64,000 nucleotides of DNA from Adineta vaga (Eukaryota > Rotifera): contig CP075495.1 in NCBI GenBank assembly GCA_021613535.1, positions 434,001-498,000 of the forward strand, in the 5' to 3' direction. Under the pieces are notes generated by a model, which was not told where the DNA came from, made no database searches, and saw only the letters and a program-made list of their open reading frames with translations. The stretch's first letter is position 1, and the number at the start of each line of letters is the position of its first letter. Position numbers and translations under genes: made by a program. Positions 11,334-22,750 of this stretch are shown in pieces.

Positions 11334-12990
11334 TTAAGATACATTCAATATACTTTTTAAATCATTAATTGATTGATAAACTAAAACTAAATCAGGATGA
11401 TATTGACGTAATACATTTACACATATAAGTCGAGCTTTTTCAAGATAATTTGCTGCTTTATTTAGATCACCCATAGCAAGATAAGTTAATCCGATCAGAT
11501 ATTTACATTTACCTATATCCCGTTATTTAACATTGTCATGAAAGAGACGTTGATACATATGATGAGCTTGAAAAAATAAATCAAGTGCGTCTTTATAATT
11601 ATCCAATGCCAATAAAATTTCCGCTCTATTCTTTATTGTATAAGCTAAATATGTATGATCCAATGTTTGTGGAAATATTTTTTAAATCAAATTTATTGCC
11701 TTTTGGTAATATTCTTCTGCTTCAACAAAATTCTTAAGTCGATAGAATGCTTTACCAATATTATTTAAAACAATAATATGTCTTTCAGAAGAATCAGTCG
11801 ATGATCGTTGATTAATATCAGCTGCTCGAAGAAATTTTTCAAGTGCTTCTTGATATTTACCTTTTTTTATAATACTGTTTGTCGATATTATTTTCAGTTG
11901 CATAAGTATTCGGATGATCTAGAGGAAGAAGTTTTTTATCGATTTGTTCACTTTTTAATAAACAAATGAGTGCTGCTTCATAATCACCATTATGATAATG
12001 TGCAAATGCAAGATGATCTGAACTTGCTTCATCATTTCCTTGATCAAAATAAACAAGTCCAAGATTAATCAATATTTGAGCTATACTTTTGTTCATCAGC
12101 TCGTTTATAAAATTCCAAAGCTTCATTACCAAATACAATAGCTTGATTAAAATTGTTAATATCATGATATAATCTTAATGTTGAACAACAAATATCAGCT
12201 ACAAGAGCATTTGATTCATTTTCTTTATCCATAGTTAAATTATAAGCTTGAGAAAATTCGACCGAGACCAAAATAAATATATGGATTATTTGGATATTGT
12301 TGTAAATAATTTTGACATTTAAACCATTGACCCATTTCAAATAATAAATCACTAAATGTTATTTGAATATTATCACAATTATCTAATTGTTTTTGTTTAA
12401 ATTCAAGATATTCTTTAGCGATAGTATCGACCTTCATCATAGTTGCAAATATTGAACATTTCCAATAATGTTCTTCATGAATATATATCATTGATTTAAT
12501 TTTGAATACAGTACTTAAATCAAATAATACTTCATCTTCATTTGATGTATATTCATATTCAATATTTTCTAATTCTTTTTTATTATCACGATAATAAAAA
12601 CGACATCTATTGAGTATTTGTTGAATTAATTGTTTAAATAATTGAAAAAAAAGAAATGAACCTGATTCATCAGTTAAATTTCGTGTGGATTTTTGTTTAT
12701 TTGGATTATAAAGAGAAAATAATGTTGTCGATTGTTTATGAATTTGTTCAATTTTATGAGTAATACTTTATTTTAAATTTGTTTGTTCATCAAAAATATG
12801 AATTAATTTTGGAAATTGTTTATTTGATAAATATTGAATCAATTTGTTCTATTTTATGCATTTGTATAAGAAGATCATGTGATGTACATGAATCAGCTAT
12901 AATAAGAATAATTGATTCTATATAAGATAAACATTCGAATTGATTAGAAAATAAAAGAACATAATCATTTAATTGTCGTAATATTTATTT
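11334..12990 (-). pseudogene. ART-TPR protein pseudogene
   Basis: The minus strand carries the hallmarks of bdelloid ART-TPR proteins. Near 12,980-12,870 lies QLNDYVLLFSNQFECLSYIE. Further on come LTDESGSFLFFQLFKQ and CRFYYRDNKKELENI, then directly IEYEYTSNEDEVLFDLSTVF, which is the C-terminal end of an ART fold. The ART core between them (YRG and STS segments) is missing, so an internal deletion is likely. TPR-like repeats follow (GDYEAALICLLKSEQ, GKYQEALEKFLRAADI, GDLNKAANYLEKARLI). At least three frameshifts separate the TPR frames (about 12,270, 12,110 and 11,880), and two in-frame TAA codons occur near 11,682 and 11,526. The last codon is at 11334. Clearly non-functional as read. Confidence 0.75.
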
Positions 12991-14035
12991 TCTTCTTAAT
13001 AATTCAAGTAGCCATGAATAACAGAAGATAGAAAAAAGGAAAAGAATTCAAGAATGATAAATAACGCATCGCTTGTGTTAACATTTCTTCCAAGTTTGAT
13101 AAGTTTTTTCTCTGAATAATATAATTTTATATCTGCAAGGTATGATTTGATCAAGTTACATATACACGATAAATGTAAAAACTTCGAATTTTATCTAAGA
13201 GTTGAGAAAGAGAGATGAATCATTCTCAAATGTCTGAAAATCAAAATTATCATGAGAAATCTTTTCAATATGCAAAATTTAAGATCGCACTTATGGATGC
13301 CATCTGTTCACGCTTAGAATGAGGATACAGTACTGTTCTAAATGGAGTACGTTGATGCGAGATACACAATTTTTTCATGAGTAACAAGTACTAACAATGA
13401 TAAATCACTTTTAATGTAATTAAAAAGATTATTTCCGATCTTTTTCTCTGCTTTGAGAATATTATTCAAATTTCAGTTCTAATTGAGATTGTGAAAAAGA
13501 ATGGAAATCTTTACATTTCATCTTACTATTTAATTGTACCTTTAATTCTGTGGTAATAAGTACTTCAGTTGATATCGAGTTTTATATCATTATAGAATTG
13601 ACACTTCGTATTTCTATACAAATGAGTATGTCGACTACAAACAATAAATCTATTCATTTTAACCAAAAATGATTTTAATTTTGTGCAAAGAAAAATAGTT
13701 CAAATGGCAATCATGGTTCAATTACTCAAGGCGCTAAAAATGAAGAAAAACACAGATCAATGAAAAAGCTTTAAATCGAGAGATTTATTCATTAACATTT
13801 ATCACTGTCGAGAAATTGTAGAAATCATTGGTAAGATCGATTGATTTATTTTTCCATCCATCGTACATTCTCGAGATTCGATATGGACGAAAAACATTGT
13901 AAACAGGCGATATCTTTTTTACACAATCGAGGACATAAACATTACATTCTTTCATTTGCCTCTGTCATGATCGTATATAAGCAACAGAACGTGATATATA
14001 TTCATTTATATCTAATATAAGACAAAAAATAAGTT
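12991..14035. other. Intergenic spacer
   Basis: AT-rich with no coding frame recognised. Its last 90 bp is the promoter region duplicated upstream of both four-TM genes. Confidence 0.5.
13950..14035 (+). promoter_or_regulatory. Core promoter of four-TM gene 1
   Basis: A TATA-like box TATATAAG (13974-13981) lies 62 bp upstream of the start codon. The block from CTTTCATTTGCCTCTGTCAT to the ATG is almost identical to that in front of the second copy, with the same spacing. Confidence 0.6.
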
Positions 14036-14599
14036 ATGATGGAACAAATTTGTAGAACTTTAAAGCCTTTCGCAAATATTTACACGGTTTTATTAATGTG
14101 GTTTTTGACAATAACTAATTTCTATATTTGTTTGAAACCTATACACGACTATGCCGCAATCGCTGGTTTAAAATCAATGCCGGTCATTCTTGATGCATTG
14201 TTTTATTACACACCAGATGAAGGTTATCAAACATTAAGTATTTTAGGCATTGATGGACGAAACGCTTATCGTTTAACAAATTACTATGATTTTGTTCTTC
14301 CAATCATTCTATTTCTTTCCTTAACATTACCCAACATTGCTTTAGGTGAAAAATGTTACTGTCTTATCGCTCCATTTATTTATATGATATCAGATTATAT
14401 TGAAAATCTTGCTGAGAAATATGTTTTAGAAATTTATCCTGAACGAAATGATTCAATGATGACATTAGCTTGTTATGCTGGTTTAAGTAAATTCGGCTTT
14501 CTCTTTTTAAGTGTATTAATAATAATTATCAATTTGTTCAAATGGATTCTCAAAGAAAAACCTCAATCAACATCAAATAATAAAAAGAAACAAAAATAA
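14036..14599 (+). CDS. Four-TM protein, tandem copy 1
   Basis: Single exon, 187 aa. Starts at the first of two adjacent ATGs; copy 2 has ATG-ATA here, supporting the upstream one. Predicted membrane segments are ANIYTVLLMWFLTITNFYI (about 13-31), VLPIILFLSLTLPNIAL, CLIAPFIYMISDYI and FLFLSVLIIIINLFKWI. A conserved loop TPDEGYQTLSILGIDGRNAY sits between TM1 and TM2. The C-tail is Lys/Gln-rich. The family is not recognised, so no function is offered. It is a tandem duplicate of the gene at 15045 with roughly three quarters of residues shared. Confidence 0.85.
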   Translation: MMEQICRTLKPFANIYTVLLMWFLTITNFYICLKPIHDYAAIAGLKSMPVILDALFYYTPDEGYQTLSILGIDGRNAYRLTNYYDFVLPIILFLSLTLPNIALGEKCYCLIAPFIYMISDYIENLAEKYVLEIYPERNDSMMTLACYAGLSKFGFLFLSVLIIIINLFKWILKEKPQSTSNNKKKQK

Positions 14600-15044
14600 A
14601 TGAAATCATAGTTCATCTTTACTTTTTTTAAATAAATTTTGAAAAACTAACGAATAATTTCCATTGATAATCATAAATAGACATGTGACAAACTCAAGCT
14701 AAAAAATTCGTGCAAGTTGAATTGAATATTTCCACTGTCCGATCCTAAAATATTTCATCAAACTTTTTTTTATAAATAACGCTAAATGTCAATTTCTTGT
14801 TCCATAATATTACAAGCTTTGTGAACTGAATTTCTTCGATTTTTCCCATCCTAATATAACAGATTCATCGGCATCTCTTCTGTTTTCACACATATAAAAG
14901 TACACCAGATGCAGTTAGAAAACGTCTTTCATTCTATAGTAGAATTACCATTGCAATCTTTCATTCGCCTCTGTCATGATCGTATATAAGTAACAGAACA
15001 TGATATAGATTCATTTATATCTAAGATAAGACAAAAAATAAGTT
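14600..15044. other. Spacer between the tandem four-TM genes
   Basis: AT-rich spacer. The last about 90 bp repeats the promoter block of copy 1. Nothing else is seen. Confidence 0.5.
14958..15044 (+). promoter_or_regulatory. Core promoter of four-TM gene 2
   Basis: TATATAAG at 14983-14990, 62 bp upstream of the ATG as in copy 1. The 90-bp block differs from the copy 1 block at only a handful of positions, so the promoter was duplicated with the gene. Confidence 0.6.
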
Positions 15045-15590
15045 ATGATAGAACAAATTTGTAGAACTTTGAAGCCTTTGGCGAATATTTATACGATTTT
15101 ATTCATATGGCTCTTGGCAATTACTAATTTTTATCTTTGTATAAAACCAATGAAAGACTATGCTGTAATTGCTGGTTTAAAAACAACACCAGTTGTTCTT
15201 GATGCATTGAATTATTACACATCTGATGAAGGTTATCAAACACTAACTGTTTTAGGTGTTGATGGACGAAATGCCTATCGTTTGACAAATTACTATGATT
15301 TTGTTCTTCCATTCTTCCTATTTCTTTCACTCTCATTACCCAACATCGCTCTAGATGAAAGTTGTCACTGTGTCATTGCTCCATTTATTTATATGATATC
15401 AGATTATATTGAAAATCTTGCTGAAAAATATGTTTTAGAAATTTATCCTGAACGAAATGACTTAATGATGACATTAGCTTCTTATACTGGTTTAATCAAA
15501 ATAAGTTTTTTCTATATAAGTGTATTAATTGTAATAATCAATTTAATTAAATGGATCATCAAACAATCGAAAAAAACAAAACTAAAGTGA
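15045..15590 (+). CDS. Four-TM protein, tandem copy 2
   Basis: Single exon, 181 aa, paralogous to the 14036 gene along its whole length. Shared features are EQICRTLKP at the start, the SDEGYQTLTVLGVDGRNAY loop, IAPFIYMISDYIENLAEKY and the fourth TM segment (ISFFYISVLIVIINLIKWI). The C-tail is shorter and Lys-rich. Conserved acidic and Tyr residues in the loop suggest a shared function, but the family is not recognised. The duplicated promoter implies similar expression. Confidence 0.85.
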   Translation: MIEQICRTLKPLANIYTILFIWLLAITNFYLCIKPMKDYAVIAGLKTTPVVLDALNYYTSDEGYQTLTVLGVDGRNAYRLTNYYDFVLPFFLFLSLSLPNIALDESCHCVIAPFIYMISDYIENLAEKYVLEIYPERNDLMMTLASYTGLIKISFFYISVLIVIINLIKWIIKQSKKTKLK

Positions 15591-16241
15591 ACTTCATTCG
15601 ATCTATGATATTTATAGAAAAAAAAACTTTATTTTCTTTTCTTTTTAATAAAGTACAATCATGAAGAAATTCGCATCAGTTTACAACACTATTTAAATAT
15701 TTTAACCTAAGACTTGTAAACATGACGAAAGTACGTAACGAAATTGTAAAGCAAGATTTTCTCACCCTACACTCCTGATTTCTATTGTTTACGATCATTT
15801 TGTAGAAAATGTTTCTGACGAAGTTCGTCCATTTAAAAAGAAAACAAATCAACATTGTAATTGAGGTAAATATCACATTATATATTTACCTATTTTATAT
15901 GTACATTCATTTTATAAATTATTATAGATATGAAGAAGTGAAATGATCAAAGAAGACAGAGAAATAAGAGTTTTTCTTGTGAGAAAAGACGAGAACATTT
16001 ACGAATTATTTGTTTTAAACACATAATCTAAAATATTTAGATATCGATTTTCGAAAGAGAACGAATAAACTACATGATTTTATTAGTTATATAAAATTCG
16101 AAAGAAGAAATGATATATTTACCGTTCGTTTTGTAATATAAATCGATGTGTATGTTAATATTTGATGTCTTATACAGATTGAAATAAAACATATGAGAAG
16201 ATTATAAATATTCGAAACTTTTTCTTTAATAAATCTATGAT
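15591..16241. other. Intergenic spacer
   Basis: AT-rich. A 66-codon open frame at 15676-15876 (-) shows no recognisable features and is not called. Confidence 0.5.
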
Positions 16242-17177
16242 TTATATTTTTGTATTAAAAATCAAATTTTGTAAACGAATTTGACAATCTTGAAAATGAA
16301 TATATAAAAGACAATGAATTGTACGAATTGTAAATGGATCTTCATTGAATGAAAATAATTTTGGAAGAAAAGATAACAATTTTCGTGAAAGTGGAAAACC
16401 AAATGTAATTTGTTGATGAAATTTATCAATTAAATCTTGTTTATTATCAAATAATTGACGTTCTAAATGAGAATGAAAATACAAATTTTTTGTTAATGAA
16501 ATATTTAAATAATTATTCAAAATAAAACCAATATAAATATCATCGGGATAAAATTCTTTTAAATATCCATTCATAAATTGAATACTTGACTATGTATAAG
16601 GTTCAAGTAATTCAACAGTACGTCTTGATAAACAAATTCCAGCGCCTGATGTCGCAAACCAAAAGTGTCGTGAATAAGAAGGTTTTTTTCGTTTAAATGT
16701 TGTATTCCAAGAATTTCGTCTAATATAATAAGGAATATTAAAATTAAGAGTTGATAAATATTTTTGAAGATTATCTATATGAACATATTGATCATCATCA
16801 AAATGACAAAACCATTCGTATTCATATAAATATTGTCGATAAAGAAGAAAATCATGACTTGTTTGACAACAAAGTGATCGAACTGAATGTGAAGTATTTC
16901 CACAGATTTGTTCTGTTGTTATTAAATGAGTTGAATTAACATTTGAAAGTAATTTATCACTTATAAAATAAACATCTTTCTCAACTAATAAAATCCATGT
17001 TTCAAGAAGATAAATTAAACGATTTGAATTATATTTTGATATTGTTCGAACAACATACATTATTCGATTCGATGTTTTTAATATTTGAGAATTTAAAATT
17101 AAAAAATATGAATAAATAATAAAACAAAATAGAAAAATAATGATTATTCGAAGAAAATAATTTCGATTAAAACGCAT
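16242..17177 (-). pseudogene. Fringe-like glycosyltransferase with in-frame stop
   Basis: One continuous frame of 312 codons is broken by a single TAG at 16590-16592. The N-terminus is a type II signal anchor (FLRIIIIFLFCFIIYSYFLI). Fringe-family (beta-1,3-N-acetylglucosaminyltransferase-like) features follow: FISDKLL, the metal-binding DDD in WFCHFDDDQYV, FATSGAGICLSRRTVELL and, after the stop, DDIYIGF and FHSHLE. If translated in full it would be a Golgi enzyme. The stop falls between the substrate-binding segment and the second acidic motif, so the product would lose the DDIYIG region. Read as a nonsense mutation in an otherwise preserved gene; a sequencing error or a second allele remains possible. 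Confidence 0.7.
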
Positions 17178-17552
17178 AATAATCTCTTTCGTTTTATCGA
17201 AATTCTTTTATCAATGATTTATTCTTAAAAGGACGTTGAATGAAACTTGAGATAAATCTACAACGAATCTTTTCTTTTCTCTTCTGTATATCAACAGACA
17301 GATTCGATTACAATATGTATATAACATAGTCTTCTTATTAAAAATCAATTTTCAAGATACAAAAAAACAGATATTTAAAAGAATTGTTTCATCTATCTTC
17401 CGCATATCTAAATAAATGAAAAAGAACATTTGTTTTTCTCTTACAATGATATTCTATTTTATATTTTTCTATAGGAATTCGATGTAGATGTTCGTTCATT
17501 CTATTTGAATATAAGAATATAAATTCAAAATCAAATTCAATATAAAGAAAAA
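17178..17552. other. Intergenic spacer
   Basis: Very AT-rich; nothing recognised. Confidence 0.5.
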
Positions 17553-18365
17553 TCAAACCTCAATTATAACATTTGTTGGTGGTGAAAATATTGGAAGAAA
17601 GTATCTTGCAACTGCACATGCTCGATTTGCAATATCTGATAAAGTTGTATATGATATTTGAAGAACATTTTTGACATAAGGACCTTTTCTTTGCCAAAAT
17701 TTTTGATTTTGAGCAACAGCTTGTAACTAAAACATTTGTTTTTCATCACTAAGACATTGTGTAATACCAAAAATAAGTTCATCAATTCCTGATGATTCTT
17801 TCCAAATATTTTGATCTTCATCGATATATGCTTTACTATTAACCATAGTTAAAAGATCATTTCTACCAAAATATTCTATATTTCCATCTTTAAATCGTTG
17901 AAAGAATGGATTAATATTCATAAGTAAATGAATACATTGTTCCATAACAGTAGATCGTCGATTTCCTGAATACATATTCGTACAAACCAAAGCAATGAAA
18001 ATATTTCTTTGTATACATTGTTGTAAAACCCATTTGACTTGATTCATATCTGCAAATGATGAAGGTGATATACAATAAATAATACAAATTGGATTTGTTT
18101 TTTGTATTAATTGATAAAAATATTGTTGAACATGTTGTTCTGTCCATGATTCAATACCAGGTGTATCCCAAAATTTAATTGTATAATTTAAACGAGAATC
18201 ATTAGAATTTCTTTGTTGTTCTAAGATATGTTCTGTAATTGATGTTGTACATGCATTTAAACTACTACTTGTTACAGCAACTTCTCTACCTATAATTGCA
18301 TTTATTAACGTACTTTTACCAACTCGACTCGCTCCGCATAATGTTACTGTAAAACTTTGTTCCAT
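17553..18365 (-). pseudogene. P-loop GTPase 1, truncated by in-frame TAG
   Basis: The open frame from ATG 18365 encodes 212 aa up to a TAG at 17727-17729. The same frame then runs on to a TGA at 17553-17555. The N-terminus has a Walker A/G1 motif GASRVGKST, a Thr-rich switch I region (TSSSLNACTTS) and G3 DTPG in KFWDTPGIESW. Next is a strand LVCTNMYSGN at the usual G4 position without the canonical NKxD. Organisation resembles AIG1/Era-like GTPases. The downstream frame (LQAVAQNQKFW...) aligns with RGWAQAVLDNRSYW of the next gene; the stop falls where that gene has Trp. The catalytic domain is complete, so a shortened product could still fold. Confidence 0.65.
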
Positions 18366-18407
18366 AGAAATCTAGAATAGAAATTTCTCGTGAATAAAAG
18401 AATATAT

Positions 18408-19773
18408 TTATTGAGAAAATAAAGTAAATAAACGATATAAAATATTCGAAGTTCCTTGTTGCAAATTATTTTGAAGTTCTTTAGCTAAAAGACTTAATTC
18501 TGAATATTTAACTAAAACATATCCTTGCATTTGTTGATGAACTTTATTCCAATAACTTCGATTATCTAAAACTGCTTGAGCCCAACCACGAACAGCATGT
18601 TCTGATAAAGATTGCATAATACAATGTGTTAATTCATCAATACCTCGAATAGGTTTGATAATCGGTGATAAATCAGGATTTCCAAATGGTGTACTATTAA
18701 CCATTGTACATAAAGCATTTTCTCCAAACATAGTTACTTCATGTTTTCTAAGTATTGGATCATCAGTTTCGAATTCTAAGATTTTTCGAGGACCAAATCC
18801 TTCGAGTAAATTTTCAAGATCAGCTTTTGCAGACATTCGTGCTTCTCGTGAACCTGCGGAAAGGAAATTTGACGCAAGAAATAGATTAATTTGAAAACTT
18901 ACTCGCCCACATATTTGTTATCACAGCAGCACAAAAGATTTTTTTATAGAAACAATAATTAAGAATAACTTTGACTTGACTTAAATTAGCAAAAGTACCT
19001 GGTGCAGCACAATAAATAACAGCAATTGGTTGAATATGATCAATGATTTGAAACATTTCACCAATAGATTCTTGTTCAGTCCAATTTTCAATTCCTTTTG
19101 TATCCCAAATATATACTTTCGATTGTTCAGTAGAATTCGAATGTTCTGTTCCCTATTTTACTTCATATTTTTGTAATTTTTGTGTACAAGATTCTAAACT
19201 TGAACTTGTCTTTGCTTGACGTAGACAATTTCCAGTTAAAGCATTTGTTAATTGACTTTTTCCAATACGTGGTGCACCCATAAGAAGAATATTAAAATCG
19301 AGAGCTCTTTGTACATAATTGATTTCATTTTCATAAGCTTGATTTAACATAACATTCTGTACTTTTGTAGCGATTCGATTGAGAGCATCATCACGATTTG
19401 CTGTGAAGCCTATAGAAGAATTTAATGTTTTTTCTGTATTAGTTTGTGTTGATCATATATTGGAAGTTTCAATGTTCAAAACAGATTGTTGATCATCTTC
19501 TGTTGATGGATTTGATTCTACGAAGCTGAAAACTGGTTGTTGATCAATTTGATCTTCAGAAACACTTGAAAATTGAAAAAAATTCAAATGATTCTCTTGT
19601 TGTTCAGAAGAATGATTGTCAGTTGGAATATTCGATTGAACAAACATTGGAAAATTTTGTTCGGAATTTGTATTCAAAGGAATATCAATTGTTTCATCAA
19701 TATTTTCATTTAAATTGGAATGAAATGGTAATTCCAGCATAATATCAATTGGTTTTTCATCGTGTGTCTCCAT
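18408..19773 (-). pseudogene. P-loop GTPase 2 with two in-frame stops
   Basis: Two exons (19773-18903 and 18853-18408) joined over a 49-bp intron give a 439-codon frame interrupted by TGA at 19453-19455 and TAG at 19153-19155. The first about 105 residues are acidic and low-complexity. G1 is GAPRIGKSQ, G3 is DTKG in IWDTKGIENW, and a VITNMW strand sits at G4. The C-terminal part contains GIDELTHCIMQSLSEHAV and a helical tail. It is a paralogue of the GTPase immediately downstream, so the two form a tandem pair. The frame is otherwise intact, which points to recent loss or a polymorphic null. Confidence 0.65.
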
Positions 19774-20236
19774 TTGTTGAAATTTGTATCTTTCTATGAA
19801 GATTCATTGCAAAAATAAATGTTATATAGACTCATATAGGTGGATAAATCCTTTCATTTTAAAATGGAAATTTTCTCTGTCAACATTTTATTGGTCTAAA
19901 GGTTATTTGAAAAAACATACGTCATCTAAACATGAGCAATGATAAGAATAGAAAGGTAAGTTTTATCTCAAAATTGGGAATTTAACCATTATATATGAGA
20001 ATTACACAATAATTCAAGTTTTATTTGATGTGTTTTGTTTTTGATAATAAATACATGTCGAGTAGATTTTTGTGAGTTATGGAAGAACAAATTATTCAAC
20101 CTGTAACTATATGTATTTCATGAACCTTTTATTCATTTTATTATTTATAAATCATGTCTTGAAAATATGTTGAGTAAAGGTTTCGAGGCATTATTATCGT
20201 CTATACTCATCACAATAAAAAAGAGTTTTTTTATAT
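19774..20236. other. Intergenic spacer
   Basis: AT-rich; no feature recognised. Confidence 0.5.
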
Positions 20237-22258
20237 TTAATTGAAAAAGTTTCGGTTGCAGCTGAAAGAGTTCAAATGTGCGGTAAGTTGTTTCCATCCT
20301 TCATCTACTTTATTGATTAATATTAGATCTACGATCCAAAGACTTCCGTATTGTTCAATTGTATCAATTTGAAAGACTGATGCCATTGAAAAAAGAACTT
20401 CTTCTTCGTCTTCATATATACTTTGATAATCAATTTTACTGAATGGAATTGAATGAGCAACACAAAGATCAATTGTAATTTGATAAATAACGGATACTTC
20501 TGATGTAGGATCTTCAAGTAAACCATCACCTGCGAAAAACACAGCTGCTTGAACATTATTTGTTGTCGATAGAAAACTATTCATCGAAATCAGCTTACCA
20601 ACATTTTCTTGAAGTTTCTTTAATTCGTTCATTTTCATACGTTGACCACGATATAATGTTAATATTCGTTGATCCTTATGTAATGATTGAATAAACGGAG
20701 TTTGTAGTTCAACTAGTAGATTATGTAAATCGTGAATAAAATATCGTAATTTAAAAATAGTATCAATATCTTCTAATCGAAGAGTTTCATGAAGAATACG
20801 ATAAAGAAATGAATCGGAAGTATACCATTTAATTGCATTTTCTTTTCGAAAAGTTTTATTGAATTCATCTATCTTCTTCAAATCATTTGGACTATCCGCA
20901 TATTTGTATTGAAACATTTCGATCATTTCTTGTCGAGCAAATTCAGTTTGATGAAGACGTAAGATAAGATCTATAAGCAATTGAAAAGCAAGAAAAGGTC
21001 CATTTTTGTTGTCGAGATATCGAGTGAAAATTTTTTCGTGACAATTCGAAAAAAAACTTTGTTCACCGATAGTTGCTTTCCATGGATTGATAATTGTACA
21101 AAATTCTTGATCATCTTCATCAACTGCTGTTAAATCAATATTCCACCGTTTATTAATATACTCAACTCGATCAATACGGAACAATGATCTTAGAGAGAAT
21201 ATATATTCATCTTCTTCGATAAACATACTCAAATCTTTGATTTGAGCACCTCTTATCTTTTTGCAACGTGAGTCAATGAATATTCGATAGAAAACCGATT
21301 GTATCTTTGAATGAGGTCTGAAATAAGTTTGAAAATAAAACTCTGCAATACTTTGATCAACGGTTGTGGACAGAAAAGAAGTTACTGTAATCAACTTTCC
21401 AATATTTTTCTTATGTTTATCAATATCATGAATGTGAAGCAGTTGAACTCGAAACAAACAAAGTGGTTTCGTATCGTCCTGTTCTACTGATAGTTTCTGA
21501 AGAGCTTTGTCGAAGTCTTGAATATAAGTACGCCATAAAAATATGTTGTTGATATCATTACTACGTAATGTCTCGTTGAGTTGTTGATGAAAGAAGGACT
21601 CTCGAGTGTACCACCAAACAGCATTATCAGCTCGATAGTCACGCTCAAATTCGTTAATGTCATCATTTGTATATGAATATGCACGACAGTAGGCACGAAA
21701 TTGAGCAATCATTTCATGTTTTGCAATGTTAGTATGTTGCAAATGACTAAGTACATTGAAGAAAAATCTGTACCAGAAAAACGTTGCACTATTATCCATT
21801 ACATATTGGATCTTGGCAGTTACAGGACGAGAAATACCTTTTAAATCATTAATGTCGTGTCGTATTTGTTCAAATAATATGTGGATATTGTTAAATGTGC
21901 CACGAAAACGTTGATTAGATACGAGTGGCCCGTGATATAAGACATTAGCGAATAAATAAATTAGTAGTACTCCAGGAACTTGTTTAAGTTCATATTTATT
22001 ACGATTTACGACAACACTGTTAGAAAATATGATTATTGCGATGTCATTTGCAGCAGCAAAATGTATTAAGCTGATGTTGAGATCTTCATCTACAGATTTC
22101 TCATACTCATATCTAGTAATACCATCGAATTTGCAATATGAAGAAATGTCATTGGGTAATTTATTGCCTATTCCATATATATAAACCATTGATGGAGACC
22201 AGTTGACGTTTTCATTAACTTCACAACTGACTGCAAATAAGCGTGGTAGATGAGCCAT
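20237..22258 (-). CDS. Protein with two ADP-ribosyltransferase domains
   Basis: Intronless, 673 aa. It contains two ART-like domains of the arginine-specific (R-S-E class) type found in bdelloid expansions. Domain 2 (about 390-650) has all expected elements: LYRGQRM, SMNSFLSTT, and EDEEEVLFSMASVF carrying the ExE. Domain 1 (about 150-385) has LFRVQ in place of YRGQ, TVTSFLSTT, and EEDEYIFSLRSLF. Each domain is preceded by a helical segment with WWYTRESF or KWYTSDSF. The first 120 residues resemble the N-terminal domain seen in ART-TPR proteins (IHFAAANDIAIIIF). No signal peptide or TM is seen, so it is likely intracellular. Domain 2 should be able to bind NAD and modify Arg. Domain 1 lost the Gly of YRG and may be regulatory. 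Confidence 0.85.
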   Translation of the reverse strand: MAHLPRLFAVSCEVNENVNWSPSMVYIYGIGNKLPNDISSYCKFDGITRYEYEKSVDEDLNISLIHFAAANDIAIIIFSNSVVVNRNKYELKQVPGVLLIYLFANVLYHGPLVSNQRFRGTFNNIHILFEQIRHDINDLKGISRPVTAKIQYVMDNSATFFWYRFFFNVLSHLQHTNIAKHEMIAQFRAYCRAYSYTNDDINEFERDYRADNAVWWYTRESFFHQQLNETLRSNDINNIFLWRTYIQDFDKALQKLSVEQDDTKPLCLFRVQLLHIHDIDKHKKNIGKLITVTSFLSTTVDQSIAEFYFQTYFRPHSKIQSVFYRIFIDSRCKKIRGAQIKDLSMFIEEDEYIFSLRSLFRIDRVEYINKRWNIDLTAVDEDDQEFCTIINPWKATIGEQSFFSNCHEKIFTRYLDNKNGPFLAFQLLIDLILRLHQTEFARQEMIEMFQYKYADSPNDLKKIDEFNKTFRKENAIKWYTSDSFLYRILHETLRLEDIDTIFKLRYFIHDLHNLLVELQTPFIQSLHKDQRILTLYRGQRMKMNELKKLQENVGKLISMNSFLSTTNNVQAAVFFAGDGLLEDPTSEVSVIYQITIDLCVAHSIPFSKIDYQSIYEDEEEVLFSMASVFQIDTIEQYGSLWIVDLILINKVDEGWKQLTAHLNSFSCNRNFFN

Positions 22259-22750
22259 TGTCCTTAATACGTATCAATTATGAACTTTGTTATCCTGTTC
22301 AAATTACAAGCGTAGATGTCGATGTGGTTGTTACTTATTTCTATCACTTATATCAGTAAATGAAGATAAGAATCTGTCTTGTTTAGAGCAGTAATTCATT
22401 TCTGTAACGCCGAACATTATGAAACTAGTTACCTTGCATTTCAGAAAACTCAATCATCAACTGGTCTGAGAAATCAACTCGACGTATATCGGATTACACT
22501 TAATTCCAGAATCGGCAAGAATTAAGTCTATTTCTGAAATTTTTCGAAATGTTAGAATTCAATTGACATTGAGTAGATCTCATGTATCATGTCGTGATCG
22601 AGTTCCGGAATTGGAACTGATTGTTTTTAGAGACGAATCAGAGTCCGTAAGGTTCAATATCACGGAATCAAGGGAGTTTTTATCTTCATGAAAATTTTAG
22701 AAAGTATAATGTAAGAGAAAGTAGAATACATATTGTTTCAATTCAGAGCG
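22259..22750. other. Intergenic spacer
   Basis: No coding frame is recognised between the double-ART gene and the small spliced gene. Confidence 0.5.

Noticed and set aside
16590-19455. Stop-codon reassignment or suppression to explain the TAG/TGA codons
   Set aside because: Neighbouring intact genes use all three stops normally (TGA, TAA ends), and the ART-TPR locus also has frameshifts, so ordinary gene decay is simpler.
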